A stretch of 64,000 bases of DNA from positions 200,019 to 264,018 of the forward strand of contig NZ_JAKZLB010000002.1 of the NCBI RefSeq assembly GCF_022808865.1, written 5' to 3'. Positions 37,974 through 47,466 of this stretch are shown here, piece after piece. This stretch comes from Geothrix oryzisoli. Lineage in GTDB: Bacteria > Acidobacteriota > Holophagae > Holophagales > Holophagaceae. The translations under genes were made by a program, and so were the position numbers. The notes under the pieces are model-generated. The model had not been told where the DNA came from. It saw only the letters and a list, made by a program, of their open reading frames with translations, and ran no database searches. Position 1 is the first letter of the stretch; each line of letters starts with the position of its first letter.

Positions 37974-38588
37974 TCAGCGGTTCCGCCGGTCCCCCACCAC
38001 GAGGGCGGGAACTCCCGCCACGATGGCCCACTCCGGCACATCCTTCGTGACCACGGCGCCCATGGCCACCACGGCGTGATCGCCAATGGTGACGCCATCG
38101 GTGATGCCCGCGTTGGCGCCGATCCAGACGTCGCGCCCGATGCGGATGCCGCGGGACCGCACGGGCTGGTCCCTGAGGTCGCGGTCCGGCTTCAGCCCGT
38201 GGTCGAAGGCGTAGATCGCCGTGCCGCTGGCGATGCGCGTGCCGTCGCCGATGGTGATGCCCTTGCGGCCGCCGTCCAGCCGCGCCCCGGCGTTCACGCT
38301 GACCTCGTCGCCCAGGGCGAGGGGGCCATGCAGGAAGGCCTGGGCGGCGATGGCGCAGTGGTCGCCCAGCCTCACGCCCCGGCCCGGCTCCCCGAAGATG
38401 GCCGCGTCCGGCGCGATGAAGCAGCCCGTCCCGAGGGTCACGGTCTCCTGGGCCACCAGCCGGGCCTGCACCTCGGCCTGCCAGGCCTCGGCCCAGGCCC
38501 GGTGCCGGGGCTTGAGGGCGAAGTAGAGCCAGGGCATCCAGGCCAGACGCCGCTTGTGCTGGTCCCGCAGGGCCTCGAGGTCGCGCAT
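37974..38588 (-). CDS. Hexapeptide-repeat acetyltransferase
   Basis: A 204-residue left-handed beta-helix acyltransferase of the maltose/galactoside O-acetyltransferase type. The hexapeptide ladder includes [51 protein letters not shown] and [15 protein letters not shown]. The active-site histidine of the family is likely the one in YAFDHGLK. It probably acetylates a sugar or cell-surface molecule; the substrate is unknown. Divergent from the MarC gene with a 28-bp gap. Confidence 0.85.
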   Translation of the reverse strand: MRDLEALRDQHKRRLAWMPWLYFALKPRHRAWAEAWQAEVQARLVAQETVTLGTGCFIAPDAAIFGEPGRGVRLGDHCAIAAQAFLHGPLALGDEVSVNAGARLDGGRKGITIGDGTRIASGTAIYAFDHGLKPDRDLRDQPVRSRGIRIGRDVWIGANAGITDGVTIGDHAVVAMGAVVTKDVPEWAIVAGVPALVVGDRRNR

Positions 38589-38605
38589 GGAAGAAGTCTA
38601 GCGGC

Positions 38606-38611
38606 TACAGT
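38606..38611 (+). promoter_or_regulatory. Possible -10 element directly before the MarC gene
   Basis: TACAGT ends five bases before the ATG at 38617, so a transcript from it would be leaderless or nearly so. The 28-bp divergent gap leaves little room for any other arrangement. Confidence 0.35.
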
Positions 38612-38616
38612 AGGCC

Positions 38617-39303
38617 ATGCCCCACCTCGGCCCCCTGCCCACCTTATCGTTCGCCCTCGGTGTGGCGACCTCGCTGTTCTCGGTGCTCAACCCCATCAGC
38701 GCGGCGGCCATCTTCGCCAGCGCCACGGCGGGCATGGATCAGCCGGCCCTGCGCCGCAGCGCGAAGAAGGCGGCGCTCACCGCGGGCGCGGCCATGCTGG
38801 CCTTCGCCCTGGTGGGCCAGTTCATGTTCAGCCTCTTCGGCTTCACGGCGCTCGCCATGCGCTTCGTGGGCGGCGTGCTGGTGCTCTACCGCGCCATCGC
38901 CATGCTCTACGGCGAGGACCCCCGCGAGCGCAGCACCGAGGACGAGAAGGCCGAGGCCAGCCGCAAGCTGCCCGAGGACTTCGCCATCATCCCCTTCGGC
39001 ATCCCGCTGGTGGCGGGGCCCGGCACGCTCTCCACGGTGATGGGTATGATCGCGGGCATCAGCTGGCTGGAATACGGTGTGGTGCTCCTCGCGATCCTGC
39101 TGAACACCTGGATCGTCTACCTCTTCCTCCGCAAGGCGCCGGCGGTGTTCGCCCGCCTGGGGGCCATCGGCACCAAGGTGGTGAACAAGCTCATGGGCCT
39201 CATCCTCGCCGCCGTGGCCATGCAGTTCCTCATCAACGGCGTGAAGGCCCTCTACCTCGAGATGCGCGAGACGCCGCCGGCGGCCATCGTCGCGACGAAG
39301 TAG
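38617..39303 (+). CDS. MarC-family integral membrane protein
   Basis: A 228-residue inner-membrane protein of the MarC/UPF0056 family, with about six membrane segments. Family features include SVLNPISAAAIFASAT near the N-terminus and FGIPLVAGPGTLSTVMG in the middle. The function of the family is unsettled; an early link to multiple antibiotic resistance was not supported. It abuts the convergent peroxidase gene with no gap between stop codons. Confidence 0.88.
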   Translation: MPHLGPLPTLSFALGVATSLFSVLNPISAAAIFASATAGMDQPALRRSAKKAALTAGAAMLAFALVGQFMFSLFGFTALAMRFVGGVLVLYRAIAMLYGEDPRERSTEDEKAEASRKLPEDFAIIPFGIPLVAGPGTLSTVMGMIAGISWLEYGVVLLAILLNTWIVYLFLRKAPAVFARLGAIGTKVVNKLMGLILAAVAMQFLINGVKALYLEMRETPPAAIVATK

Positions 39304-39840
39304 CTACTTCAGCGCCGCGTCGAGGGCGGCCCGCAGCTCGGGGCTGTCGGGGGCGACCTTGCTGGGGAAGGCCTGGAGCACCTGGCCGTCCTTGCCCACG
39401 AGGTACTTGTGGAAGTTCCAGGCGGGCTCGCCGTGCTTGGCGGTGAGGAACTGGTACACGGGCGCCTGGTGTGCACCCTTCACGTCCAGCTTCTCGAACA
39501 GGGGAAAGGTCACGCCGTAGTTCGTCTGGCAGAACGACTCGATCTGGGCGGCGGTGCCGGGTTCCTGGGCGCCGAACTGGTTGCAGGGGAAGCCCAGGAT
39601 CACCAGACCGCGATCCCGGTAGTCGGTGTAGAGCTTCTGCAGGCCCGCGTACTGGGGCGTGAACCCGCATTCGCTGGCCACGTTCACGGCCAGCACCACC
39701 TTGCCTTTGTAGGCCCCCAGGGACTGGGATTTGCCATCGAGGGTGCGGAGGGTGATCTCGTGCAGGGACATGGGGACCTTCCTTTCGGTGCCGGACAGGG
39801 CGAGGGCGGTGAGGAGGACGAGGGTGGACGCAGCGTGCAT
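39304..39840 (-). CDS. Glutathione peroxidase family protein, possibly exported
   Basis: Thiol peroxidase of the GPx fold. The peroxidatic residue is a cysteine (NVASECGF, Cys58), the LGFPCNQFG motif carries the possible resolving cysteine, and the catalytic Trp lies in WNFHKYLV. Two starts are plausible. ATG 39840 adds an N-terminal hydrophobic stretch (MHAASTLVLLTALALSG) that could export it. ATG 39771 (MSLHEITL) has AGGAAAGG upstream and gives a cytosolic 155-residue form typical of the family. In bacteria such enzymes usually use thioredoxin. Confidence 0.88.
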   Translation of the reverse strand: MHAASTLVLLTALALSGTERKVPMSLHEITLRTLDGKSQSLGAYKGKVVLAVNVASECGFTPQYAGLQKLYTDYRDRGLVILGFPCNQFGAQEPGTAAQIESFCQTNYGVTFPLFEKLDVKGAHQAPVYQFLTAKHGEPAWNFHKYLVGKDGQVLQAFPSKVAPDSPELRAALDAALK

Positions 39841-39952
39841 GGAGGCTCCCGGTGGGTAGTCCTTGGATGCTGCCCCCGCCCCGGCTGTTCCAGGCCCGGG
39901 GGGTCGGCCCGGCGGGGGAACTGCGCTAGCCTCTTGGGCGAACGGACGGTCC

Positions 39953-41341
39953 ATGCCCGACCCCAGCCCGAAGCCAGCACCGCCCCCGAAAGCCGCCACC
40001 GCCGGGGCCGCGAAGGTCGCCCTGGGCTACGCGCTCCTCTCCGCGGTGTGGATCCTGCTCTCCGACCGCCTGGTGCAGGCCCTGGCGCCGAATCCCGCCT
40101 GGATGACCATCCTGAGCATCCTCAAGGGCTGGGCCTTCGTGGCCGTCACCGCCACCCTCCTGTTCGTCATGGTGAAGCGCCTCGTGGCCGGCCTGGCCAG
40201 CCGCGAGGCCCAGATGCGGACCTTGCTGTACGCCATTCCCGACCTGGTGTGGCTGAAGGATCCCGAGGGCGTCTACCGCGCCTGCAACCCGGCCTTCGAG
40301 CGCTTCTTCGGCGCCCGGGAGCCGGAGATCCTGGGCCGGACCGACTACGACTTCGTACCGAAGGACCAGGCGGACTTCTTCCGCCAGAAGGACCGCGAGG
40401 CCATGGCCGCGGGGGGCCCCCGGGTGAACGAGGAGTGGGTCACCCTGGCGGACAGCGGCGCCCGCGTCCTTCTCGAGACCCTGAAGACCCCCATGCTGGA
40501 CCCGTCCGGCAGGTTCGTCGGCGTGCTGGGCATTGCGCGGGACATCACGGAGCAGGACAGCCACTCGCGGGAGCGGGCGAGGCTCCAGGCCCAGCTCTAC
40601 GAGGCGCAGAAGCTGGAAGCCCTTGGCCGCTTCGCCGGCGGCGTGGCCCACGACTACAACAACATGCTGAGCGTGATCCTCTCGAACGCGGATCTGGCGC
40701 TCTTCCAGATGGCCGAGGGCCGCCCCGAGCGGAAGCACCTGGAGGAGATCGTCAAGGCCGCCCGGCATTCGGCGGATCTCACCGCCCGCATGCTGGGCTT
40801 CGCCCGCCGCCAGCCGATGGTGCCGGAGGCGGTGGACCTCAACCAGGTCGTGGCGCACCTCCTGCCGGTTCTGGGCCGGTTGGCGGGCGAAGCCATCGAG
40901 CTCACCTGGAGCCCCGGCGGGGAGCTGTGGACGGCCTGGGTGGACCGCATCCAGCTGGAGCAGGTGCTCACGAACCTGGTGGTCAATGCCCGGGACGCGA
41001 TGCTGGGCCCGGGCCGGATCACCCTGGCCACGGCCAACTGGACGCTGGCCGACGGGGACTGCGGGGCCTGGACCGAGGCGGCGCCCGGCCAGTATGTGGG
41101 GATCCAGGTATCGGACACCGGGAAGGGCATGACCCCCGAGGTGGCGGCCCAGATCTTCGAGCCCTTCTTCACCACCAAGCCCTCGGGCCGCGGCACCGGG
41201 CTGGGGCTGGCCATGGTCCACGGCATCGTCCGCCAGCACCGGGGGGCCCTCCAGGTGGACACCGCCCCCGACCGGGGGACCACCTTCCGCATCCTGCTCC
41301 CCCGGGCCGGCGCTCAGGTGCCCGTGGAGGCACCCCGCTGA
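39953..41341 (+). CDS. Membrane PAS-domain histidine kinase
   Basis: A 462-residue sensor kinase. Two membrane helices lie in the N-terminus (about 25-40 and 52-73), with little periplasmic sequence between them. A PAS domain follows (about 85-200; YAIPDLVWLKDPEGVYRACN). The H box is FAGGVAHDYNNMLSVIL. The ATPase domain has N-box LVVNARDAM, G1 VSDTGKGM and G2 GRGTGLGLAMVHGIV. The family is the HisKA type often acting with separate receivers. No response regulator is adjacent, so its partner is unknown. Confidence 0.9.
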   Translation: MPDPSPKPAPPPKAATAGAAKVALGYALLSAVWILLSDRLVQALAPNPAWMTILSILKGWAFVAVTATLLFVMVKRLVAGLASREAQMRTLLYAIPDLVWLKDPEGVYRACNPAFERFFGAREPEILGRTDYDFVPKDQADFFRQKDREAMAAGGPRVNEEWVTLADSGARVLLETLKTPMLDPSGRFVGVLGIARDITEQDSHSRERARLQAQLYEAQKLEALGRFAGGVAHDYNNMLSVILSNADLALFQMAEGRPERKHLEEIVKAARHSADLTARMLGFARRQPMVPEAVDLNQVVAHLLPVLGRLAGEAIELTWSPGGELWTAWVDRIQLEQVLTNLVVNARDAMLGPGRITLATANWTLADGDCGAWTEAAPGQYVGIQVSDTGKGMTPEVAAQIFEPFFTTKPSGRGTGLGLAMVHGIVRQHRGALQVDTAPDRGTTFRILLPRAGAQVPVEAPR

Positions 41342-41385
41342 AGGGGCAGGATCCGGCTATGCTGGCCTCAACTCACGAGGCTTCC

Positions 41386-44271
41386 ATGCGACCTGCCGGT
41401 TTGGCCCTGCTTCCCCTTCTGCTCACGGCCGGGGAGGCGCCCCTCACCAAAACCCAGGCTGCGGCAGCCTTCCATCCGAAGGTGGCGACGCCAGCCTCCG
41501 CCCGTCCGGGCGCCTTCGAGCAGCGCACCGCCCTGGAGGCGACCACGCCCTTTGCGGCGATCCCCCTCCGCAACGTGGGTCCCATGGGCCAGGGCGGCCG
41601 GGTGGTAGCTCTGGCGGTGGATGACCGGGCGCCCCAGCACTGGCTGGCCGCCTTCGCCACGGGGGGCCTGTGGTGGACCGACACCGAAGGGGCCACCTGG
41701 ACGCCCCTCTTCGACCACGGCCCGGCCATCGCCCTGGGGGATGTGGCCGTGGTGTGGGGCGCGCCCGGGGTGCCCAAGGTGATCTGGCTGGGCACGGGCG
41801 AGGCCAACGCCAGCCGCAGTTCGTACGCCGGGGCGGGGGTGTTCCGTTCCCTCGACGGCGGCAAGACCTGGCAGGCGGCCGGCCTGGCGGACAGCCACCG
41901 CATCGCCCGGATCGCGCCCCATCCGACCAATTCGGACGTGGCCTACGCGGCGGCCCAGGGTCCGCTCTACACCGAAGGAGGGGAACGCGGTGTCTTCAAG
42001 ACCACGGATGGCGGGAAGACCTGGGCCCAGGTGCTGAAGGCCCCGGCCCGCACCGGCGCCACGGACCTGCTCATGGATGCCGCCGACCCCGACACGCTCT
42101 ACGCCGCCCTCTGGGAGAAGGACCGCAAACCCTGGGACTTCCTGGAGAGCGGGCCGGGCTCGGGCCTGTTCAAGACCACGGATGGCGGGAGGACCTGGGT
42201 TCGCCTCGAGGGCGGGCTGCCCGGGGGCGAAGGGCTGGGCCGCATGGGCCTGGCCCAGAGCCGGCAGGATCCGAAGAAGCTCTACGCCTTCGTGGACAAC
42301 CAGACGCCGCGGCCCGAGGGGGAGCAGGATCCCTTCGAGGATCCGGAGCACCTCACGGCCAAGCGCCTGCGGGGCCTGGACGAGGCGGCGCTGGCCAAGG
42401 TGGAACCGAAGCGCCTGAAGGCCTTCCTCAAGGAGAACGGGTATCCCAAAGGCCTGACGGCCGAGGGCCTCCAGGCGGATCTGAAGGCCGGCAAGGTGAA
42501 GGTGAAGGACCTGCTGGACTGGCTCGGCGACGCGGACCAGGCCCTGTTCGACACGGACATCGTCGGGGCGGAGCTGTACGCCACCGAGGACGGCGGGGCC
42601 ACCTGGAAGCGGACCCACTCGGGCCGCCTGGAGCAGTTCACCTACACCTACGGCTACTACTTCGGCCAGGTGCGGGTGGATCCCACCAACGACCGCAAGG
42701 TCTACCTGCTGGGCATGCCGGCCATCCAGAGCGAGGATGGGGGGCGCACCTTCAAGGGCATCAACGGCGAGGACTGGAGCGTCATGCACCCCGATCACCA
42801 CGCCCTGTGGATCGATCCGCGGGACGGTCGCCGCCTGGTGCTGGGCAACGATGGTGGGCTGAACGTCTCCACGGACGGCGGCGGCACCTGGCGCAATGTG
42901 AAGAACCTGCCCGTGGGCCAGTTCTACGCCATCACCACCGATCGGGCGGAACCCTACAAGATCTACGGCGGCCTCCAGGACAACGGCGTGATGGCGGGTC
43001 CCGCCACGCCCTTAAAGCCGAGCCAGCAGACGGACACCTGGCGCGCCATCTACGGCGGCGACGGCGGCTTCGTGCAGGTGGACCCCCGGGACAACACCAC
43101 GATCTACACCGAGAGCCAGTTCGGCCACATGAGCCGCCTGGAGAAGTCGGGCCGCACGGCCATCCGGCCCATCCACCAGCTGAAGGAGACGCCCCACCGC
43201 TTCAACTGGATGACGCCCATCCTGATGTCGCCCCACAGCCCGGACATCCTCTACACGGGCACCCAGAAGGTGCTGCGGAGCCTGGACCGGGGCGCCACCT
43301 GGACGGCCATCAGCGGAGACCTCACCAGCCATCCGAAGGCCGGGAACGTGCCCTTCGGAACGCTCACCACCCTGGCGGAAAGCCCCAAGCGCTTCGGCCT
43401 GCTCTACTCAGGCACGGACGACGGTCAAGTCCACGTGAGCCGGGATGGCGGCTTCACCTGGCACCGGGCCGACAAGGGCCTGCCCCGGGACCGCTGGGTG
43501 ACGCGGGTGGAAGCCAGCGCCCACGAGGAGGGCACCGCCTACGCCACCTTCAGCGCCTACCGCCAGGACGCCAGCGAGGCGCTCGTCTTCCGGACCACGG
43601 ACTACGGCGCGACCTGGAACTCCATCAAGGGCAACCTGCCGGCGGAAAACGTCAACGTCATCCGCGAGGATCCGGCCAACCCGAGGCTGCTGTTCCTGGG
43701 CTCGGACTTCGGCGTCTTCGCCTCCCTGGATGGCGGCCAGCGCTGGGAGGTGCTGGGGCGCGACCTGCCCCATGTGCCCGTGCACGACCTGGCCATCCAG
43801 CCCAAGGCGAAGGATCTAGTGGTGGGGACCCACGGCCGCAGCGCCTTCGTGGCGCCCATCGGGGCCCTGGAGCAACTCACGCCGGAGGTCCGCGCCCAGG
43901 CCGCCCACCTCTTCGAGCCCGCCAAGGTGAAGGGCCAGGCCTGGTGGAAGCAGGACCGCCCCGGCTGGTTCGGCACCCGTGAGCCCGAGCCCTGTGTCTT
44001 CTGGTTCCACCTGGCCCAGGCCGGCGCCGTCACCCTGACCCTGCGGGATGCCAAGGACGCCGTGCAGCGCACCTGGACCCTGCAGGCGGGCGCCGGGCTG
44101 GGCCGGGTGGACTGGGACCTCCTGGTGGACCCGGCCGCGCGGCCCGGCCTGCCCGCGGGCCGCCGTCCCTTCGTCCTGCCCGGTGAGTACGGCCTCACCC
44201 TTGAGGCCGCCGGACAGGCCCTCAAGGCCAAGGTCGTGGTGGAGGCGCCGAAGGAGCCGAAGGACGAATAG
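41386..44271 (+). CDS. Secreted BNR/sortilin-type beta-propeller protein
   Basis: A 961-residue exported protein with a signal peptide (MRPAGLALLPLLLTAGEAP). Many Asp-box repeats of the S-x-D-x-G-x-T-W type are visible: SLDGGKTW, TTDGGKTW, TTDGGRTW, SEDGGRTF, STDGGGTW, SRDGGFTW and SLDGGQRW. They indicate two consecutive propellers like VPS10/sortilin or bacterial glycosyl-hydrolase-like proteins. A Lys/Leu-rich helical insert lies near residues 335-385. A C-terminal beta-sandwich follows. No catalytic residues could be named; acidobacterial relatives are often annotated only as glycosyl hydrolases. TATGCT lies 24 bp upstream of the ATG. Confidence 0.85.
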   Translation: MRPAGLALLPLLLTAGEAPLTKTQAAAAFHPKVATPASARPGAFEQRTALEATTPFAAIPLRNVGPMGQGGRVVALAVDDRAPQHWLAAFATGGLWWTDTEGATWTPLFDHGPAIALGDVAVVWGAPGVPKVIWLGTGEANASRSSYAGAGVFRSLDGGKTWQAAGLADSHRIARIAPHPTNSDVAYAAAQGPLYTEGGERGVFKTTDGGKTWAQVLKAPARTGATDLLMDAADPDTLYAALWEKDRKPWDFLESGPGSGLFKTTDGGRTWVRLEGGLPGGEGLGRMGLAQSRQDPKKLYAFVDNQTPRPEGEQDPFEDPEHLTAKRLRGLDEAALAKVEPKRLKAFLKENGYPKGLTAEGLQADLKAGKVKVKDLLDWLGDADQALFDTDIVGAELYATEDGGATWKRTHSGRLEQFTYTYGYYFGQVRVDPTNDRKVYLLGMPAIQSEDGGRTFKGINGEDWSVMHPDHHALWIDPRDGRRLVLGNDGGLNVSTDGGGTWRNVKNLPVGQFYAITTDRAEPYKIYGGLQDNGVMAGPATPLKPSQQTDTWRAIYGGDGGFVQVDPRDNTTIYTESQFGHMSRLEKSGRTAIRPIHQLKETPHRFNWMTPILMSPHSPDILYTGTQKVLRSLDRGATWTAISGDLTSHPKAGNVPFGTLTTLAESPKRFGLLYSGTDDGQVHVSRDGGFTWHRADKGLPRDRWVTRVEASAHEEGTAYATFSAYRQDASEALVFRTTDYGATWNSIKGNLPAENVNVIREDPANPRLLFLGSDFGVFASLDGGQRWEVLGRDLPHVPVHDLAIQPKAKDLVVGTHGRSAFVAPIGALEQLTPEVRAQAAHLFEPAKVKGQAWWKQDRPGWFGTREPEPCVFWFHLAQAGAVTLTLRDAKDAVQRTWTLQAGAGLGRVDWDLLVDPAARPGLPAGRRPFVLPGEYGLTLEAAGQALKAKVVVEAPKEPKDE

Positions 44272-44274
44272 GCG

Positions 44275-45411
44275 TTATTTCCGCAGCTTCATCAGGTCCA
44301 GGAAGATCACCAAGGCCATGAGGGAGGCCAGCAGCAGGAAGCCGCCCGTGAGGATCTTCTCCTTCAGCTCGATGGTGAGGTCCTTCCGCCGCGCCTTCTC
44401 GAAGGCCAGCAGGGCCATGTGGCCGCCGTCCAGGGCGGGGATGGGCAGCGCGTTGAGGATGGCCAGCTGCAGGCTGATGGCGGCGCACATGAAGAGGAAG
44501 GTCTCCCAGCCGTGCTTGGCGGCCCGGCTGCCCTGCTTGATGATGCCGATGGGTCCCGCCACCTCGGCGCTCTTGGCCTGGAAGGTGACGAGCCGCTTGA
44601 GGAAGCTGAAGACCTGGCCCGTGAGACGCCAGGAGGTCTCCACGGCGTAGCGGCCGCCGGTCAGGAGGTCGCCCGCCTGGAAGGGGCGGAACGCCAGGGG
44701 CGTGGCCACGGGCAGGGGCATGAAGCCCAGGCGGCCCTTCCCGCCTTCGGCGCGGGGCGTGAGGGGGAATTCCATGGCCTTGCCGTCGCGGGTGAGGCGG
44801 AAGGGCACGGGCTGGTCCGGATGGGCCTGGATGTAGGCCACGGCGGCCTCCCACTCGGCGCCGGGGAAGCTCAGGTCGCCGATGCCCCGCAGCTCGTCAC
44901 CCACCTTGAGGCCGCCCTGTTCCGCGGCGCCGCCGGGAACGAGCTCCACCACGGTCCAGGTCTCCTGCACCTTGGTGACGCGGGCCTGGTGGATGCCCAC
45001 CGCCGCGAAGAGGACCAGCGTGGTGGCCAGGTTGGCCAAGATGCCGCCGCTGTAGAAGAGCATGCGCTTGCCGAAGGGCTGCTGGAGGAAGCCGTAGGGG
45101 TCGTCGGCTCCGGGCTCCTCGGGGTTGAAGCCCGCCAGCTTCACATAGCCGCCCAGGGGCAGCAGGGAGAGGCGCACATCGGTCTCCCGCCACTTGAAGC
45201 CGAACAGGCGCGGACCGAACCCCAGGGAGAAGACCTCCACGGGCATGCCCATCCACTTGGCGGCCAGGAAGTGCCCCCCCTCGTGGAGGAAGATGAGGCC
45301 CCCCAGCATGAGCACGGGGCCCCAGAATCCGGCCCCGGGCAGCTTGAAGGCGAAGAGGAAGGCGGCGGCGAAGGCGAAGCTGAAGGACAGGGACAAGCGG
45401 AAGCGGTTCAT
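44275..45411 (-). CDS. rseP: Site-2 zinc metalloprotease RseP
   Basis: Intramembrane protease that cleaves anti-sigma factors and cleared signal peptides. The active site HEGGH (in IFLHEGGHFLAAKWMG) keeps the HExxH pattern. The second motif NALPIPALDGGH supplies the third metal ligand. One PDZ domain is recognisable in the middle (GGAAEQGGLKVGDEL), where E. coli has two. 378 residues is shorter than E. coli RseP for that reason. It starts 14 bp after dxr, in the same order as in many Gram-negatives. Confidence 0.94.
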   Translation of the reverse strand: MNRFRLSLSFSFAFAAAFLFAFKLPGAGFWGPVLMLGGLIFLHEGGHFLAAKWMGMPVEVFSLGFGPRLFGFKWRETDVRLSLLPLGGYVKLAGFNPEEPGADDPYGFLQQPFGKRMLFYSGGILANLATTLVLFAAVGIHQARVTKVQETWTVVELVPGGAAEQGGLKVGDELRGIGDLSFPGAEWEAAVAYIQAHPDQPVPFRLTRDGKAMEFPLTPRAEGGKGRLGFMPLPVATPLAFRPFQAGDLLTGGRYAVETSWRLTGQVFSFLKRLVTFQAKSAEVAGPIGIIKQGSRAAKHGWETFLFMCAAISLQLAILNALPIPALDGGHMALLAFEKARRKDLTIELKEKILTGGFLLLASLMALVIFLDLMKLRK

Positions 45412-45425
45412 GGATGTCCGAAAGG

Positions 45426-46580
45426 TCAGGTCCGGGCTTGGACCCATCCTTCAGCATGACGCCTCGCGGCCCGATCTGCATCCAGCACCTGGGGCAGGGA
45501 CTCCAGGGGCCGGGCGGGAATCCGGGCCAGGGTGTCCCGGTTGCAGGCCTGGATATCCCAGAAACCCAGCTGCCCTTGGAGGAAAGCGGCTACGGCCACC
45601 TCGTTGGCGGCATTCAGCAGGGCCGGGGCCGTGCCGCCCTCCCGCAGGGCCTCGAAGGCCAGGCCCAGGCAGGGGAAGCGGTCCAGGTCCGGGGCCTCGA
45701 AGGTCCAGGCGCGGGCGGCCTCCCAGGGGTACGGGGCCACCGGACCGGGCTGCTTGTCGGGGTAGAGCAGGCAGTACTGGATGGGGAGCTTCATGTCGTT
45801 GGCGCAGACCTGCAGCTGGTAGCTGCCGTCGTGGAAGCCCACCATGGCGTGCACCTGGCTCTGGGGGTGGACGGTCACGGCCACCTGGTCGGCGCTGAGC
45901 CCGAAGAGCACCGAGGCCTCGATGACCTCCAACCCCTTGTTCATGAGGGTGGCGCTGTCGATGGTGATCTTGGGCCCCATCTTCCAGGTGGGGTGGTTGA
46001 GGGCCTCCTCGATGGTGGCGGCCTGGATGCGGGCCAGGGGCCAATCGCGGAAGGGGCCGCCGCTGGCGGTGATGCGCACCTCGCGGATGGAGGCGGGATC
46101 GCGCCTGTCCAGCAGCTGGTGCAGGGCCGCGTGCTCGCTGTCCACGGGCAGCAGCTCGCCGCCGCCCGCGCGCGCCGCCTCGTGCATGAGCGCGCCGCCC
46201 ACCACCAGCGATTCCTTGTTGGCCACGCAGACCCGGCGGCCGCCGCGTAGGGCGGCTTCCGTGCTGGCCAGCCCCGCGCTGCCCACGATGGCGGCGACCA
46301 CGGTATCGGCGTCGGCCTGGAGGGCGCAGGCCAGGAGGCCGTCGTCACCCCAGTGGACCTCCGGCCGGTAGGAGAGGCTCGTCCGCAGCCACGCGGCATC
46401 GGCCTGGGTGCCCACGGAGACGCAGCGGGGCCGGAAGGCGTCGCACTGGGCCCGCAGCAGCTCCCGGTTCCGCCCCCCCGCCAGCGCCACGACCGAGAGA
46501 CGGTCCGGATGCGCCCGCACCACGTCCAGAGTGGAGGTGCCGATGGAGCCGGTGCTCCCCAGGAGGGCGAGGTGCCTCAC
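45426..46580 (-). CDS. dxr: 1-deoxy-D-xylulose 5-phosphate reductoisomerase
   Basis: NADPH-dependent second enzyme of the MEP isoprenoid pathway. It opens with the Rossmann motif LALLGSTGSIGTSTLDVV. The active site includes VANKESLVVGG, VDSEHAAL and SGGPFRD, then WKMGPKITIDSATLMNKGLE with metal-binding residues. 384 residues is standard. The start is GTG 46580, one base after the cdsA stop. Its product feeds undecaprenyl phosphate synthesis, linking it to uppS upstream. Confidence 0.97.
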   Translation of the reverse strand: MRHLALLGSTGSIGTSTLDVVRAHPDRLSVVALAGGRNRELLRAQCDAFRPRCVSVGTQADAAWLRTSLSYRPEVHWGDDGLLACALQADADTVVAAIVGSAGLASTEAALRGGRRVCVANKESLVVGGALMHEAARAGGGELLPVDSEHAALHQLLDRRDPASIREVRITASGGPFRDWPLARIQAATIEEALNHPTWKMGPKITIDSATLMNKGLEVIEASVLFGLSADQVAVTVHPQSQVHAMVGFHDGSYQLQVCANDMKLPIQYCLLYPDKQPGPVAPYPWEAARAWTFEAPDLDRFPCLGLAFEALREGGTAPALLNAANEVAVAAFLQGQLGFWDIQACNRDTLARIPARPLESLPQVLDADRAARRHAEGWVQART

Positions 46581-46581
46581 G

Positions 46582-47466
46582 TCAATTGAACCCGTGGACG
46601 AAGTGCACATAGGCGAACAGCACCGGCGCCGCGAACACCAGGCTGTCCACGCGGTCCAGCACGCCGCCGTGGCCGGGGATGCTCACGCCCATGCAGGAGT
46701 CCTTCACGCCGGCGCTGCGCTTCCAGGTGCTTTCCACCAGGTCGCCCAGCTGGCCCACGAGGCCCAGCAGCAGGCCCAGGGCCACCACGTCCACCCAGGT
46801 CCACCTCGGGCAGACCGTGGCCTGCATGAGGAAGGCGCCAAGCAGGTTGCCGCCCAGGTTGCCGAAGGCGCCCTCCCAGCTCTTCTTGGGGCTGACGCGG
46901 GGCGCGAGCTTGTGCCGGCCGAAGAAGGTGCCCACGAAGTAGGCGGCGCTGTCGCCGAACCACGTGATGATGAAGAGGGCGAGGATGAGCCGGCTGCCGG
47001 TCCGGGGCAGGGTGTCCTGCAGCATGAACAGCTTCTGCTGGAAGCCCAGGCCGAAGCCCAGGTAGAGGGCGCCGAGCCAGGTGATGGCCTGGCTCGGCAG
47101 CGCCTCCTCCAGCTTCCGGTCGAAGAACAGGGCGCCGAAGTGGATCACCAGGGACCCGACCGTGAAGACCAGCCAGAGCGGCAGGGGATCCTGCCCGCCT
47201 GTGGCCAGGAAGAAGTGGGCAAGGATGCCCCAGCCCACCAGGGTTCCCGCGGTCAGGGAGGGGTTGAAGCCCCGCACCCGGGCCATGAGGGTCATCTCGC
47301 GGACGCCCATGAGGATGGCGAGAGCCATGACGGCCAGGTAGGTCCAGGGGGCCCAAGGGCGGTCGCCGAACCAGAGGAGGCTGAAGAAGAAGACGCCGAA
47401 GACCAGGGCCGTGGTGATGCGCACGGACATGTTCTTCGTGTCCACCTTGGGCGTGGTCCGTTCCAT
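46582..47466 (-). CDS. cdsA: Phosphatidate cytidylyltransferase
   Basis: Makes CDP-diacylglycerol for phospholipid synthesis in the inner membrane. It is a 294-residue multi-pass protein with the family signature in its C-terminal half: SPKKSWEGAFGN and the cluster GDLVESTWKR...KDS...IPGHGGVLDRVDS. Its ATG overlaps the uppS TGA by one base, so the two are translationally coupled. It sits in the order uppS-cdsA-dxr-rseP. Confidence 0.97.
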   Translation of the reverse strand: MERTTPKVDTKNMSVRITTALVFGVFFFSLLWFGDRPWAPWTYLAVMALAILMGVREMTLMARVRGFNPSLTAGTLVGWGILAHFFLATGGQDPLPLWLVFTVGSLVIHFGALFFDRKLEEALPSQAITWLGALYLGFGLGFQQKLFMLQDTLPRTGSRLILALFIITWFGDSAAYFVGTFFGRHKLAPRVSPKKSWEGAFGNLGGNLLGAFLMQATVCPRWTWVDVVALGLLLGLVGQLGDLVESTWKRSAGVKDSCMGVSIPGHGGVLDRVDSLVFAAPVLFAYVHFVHGFN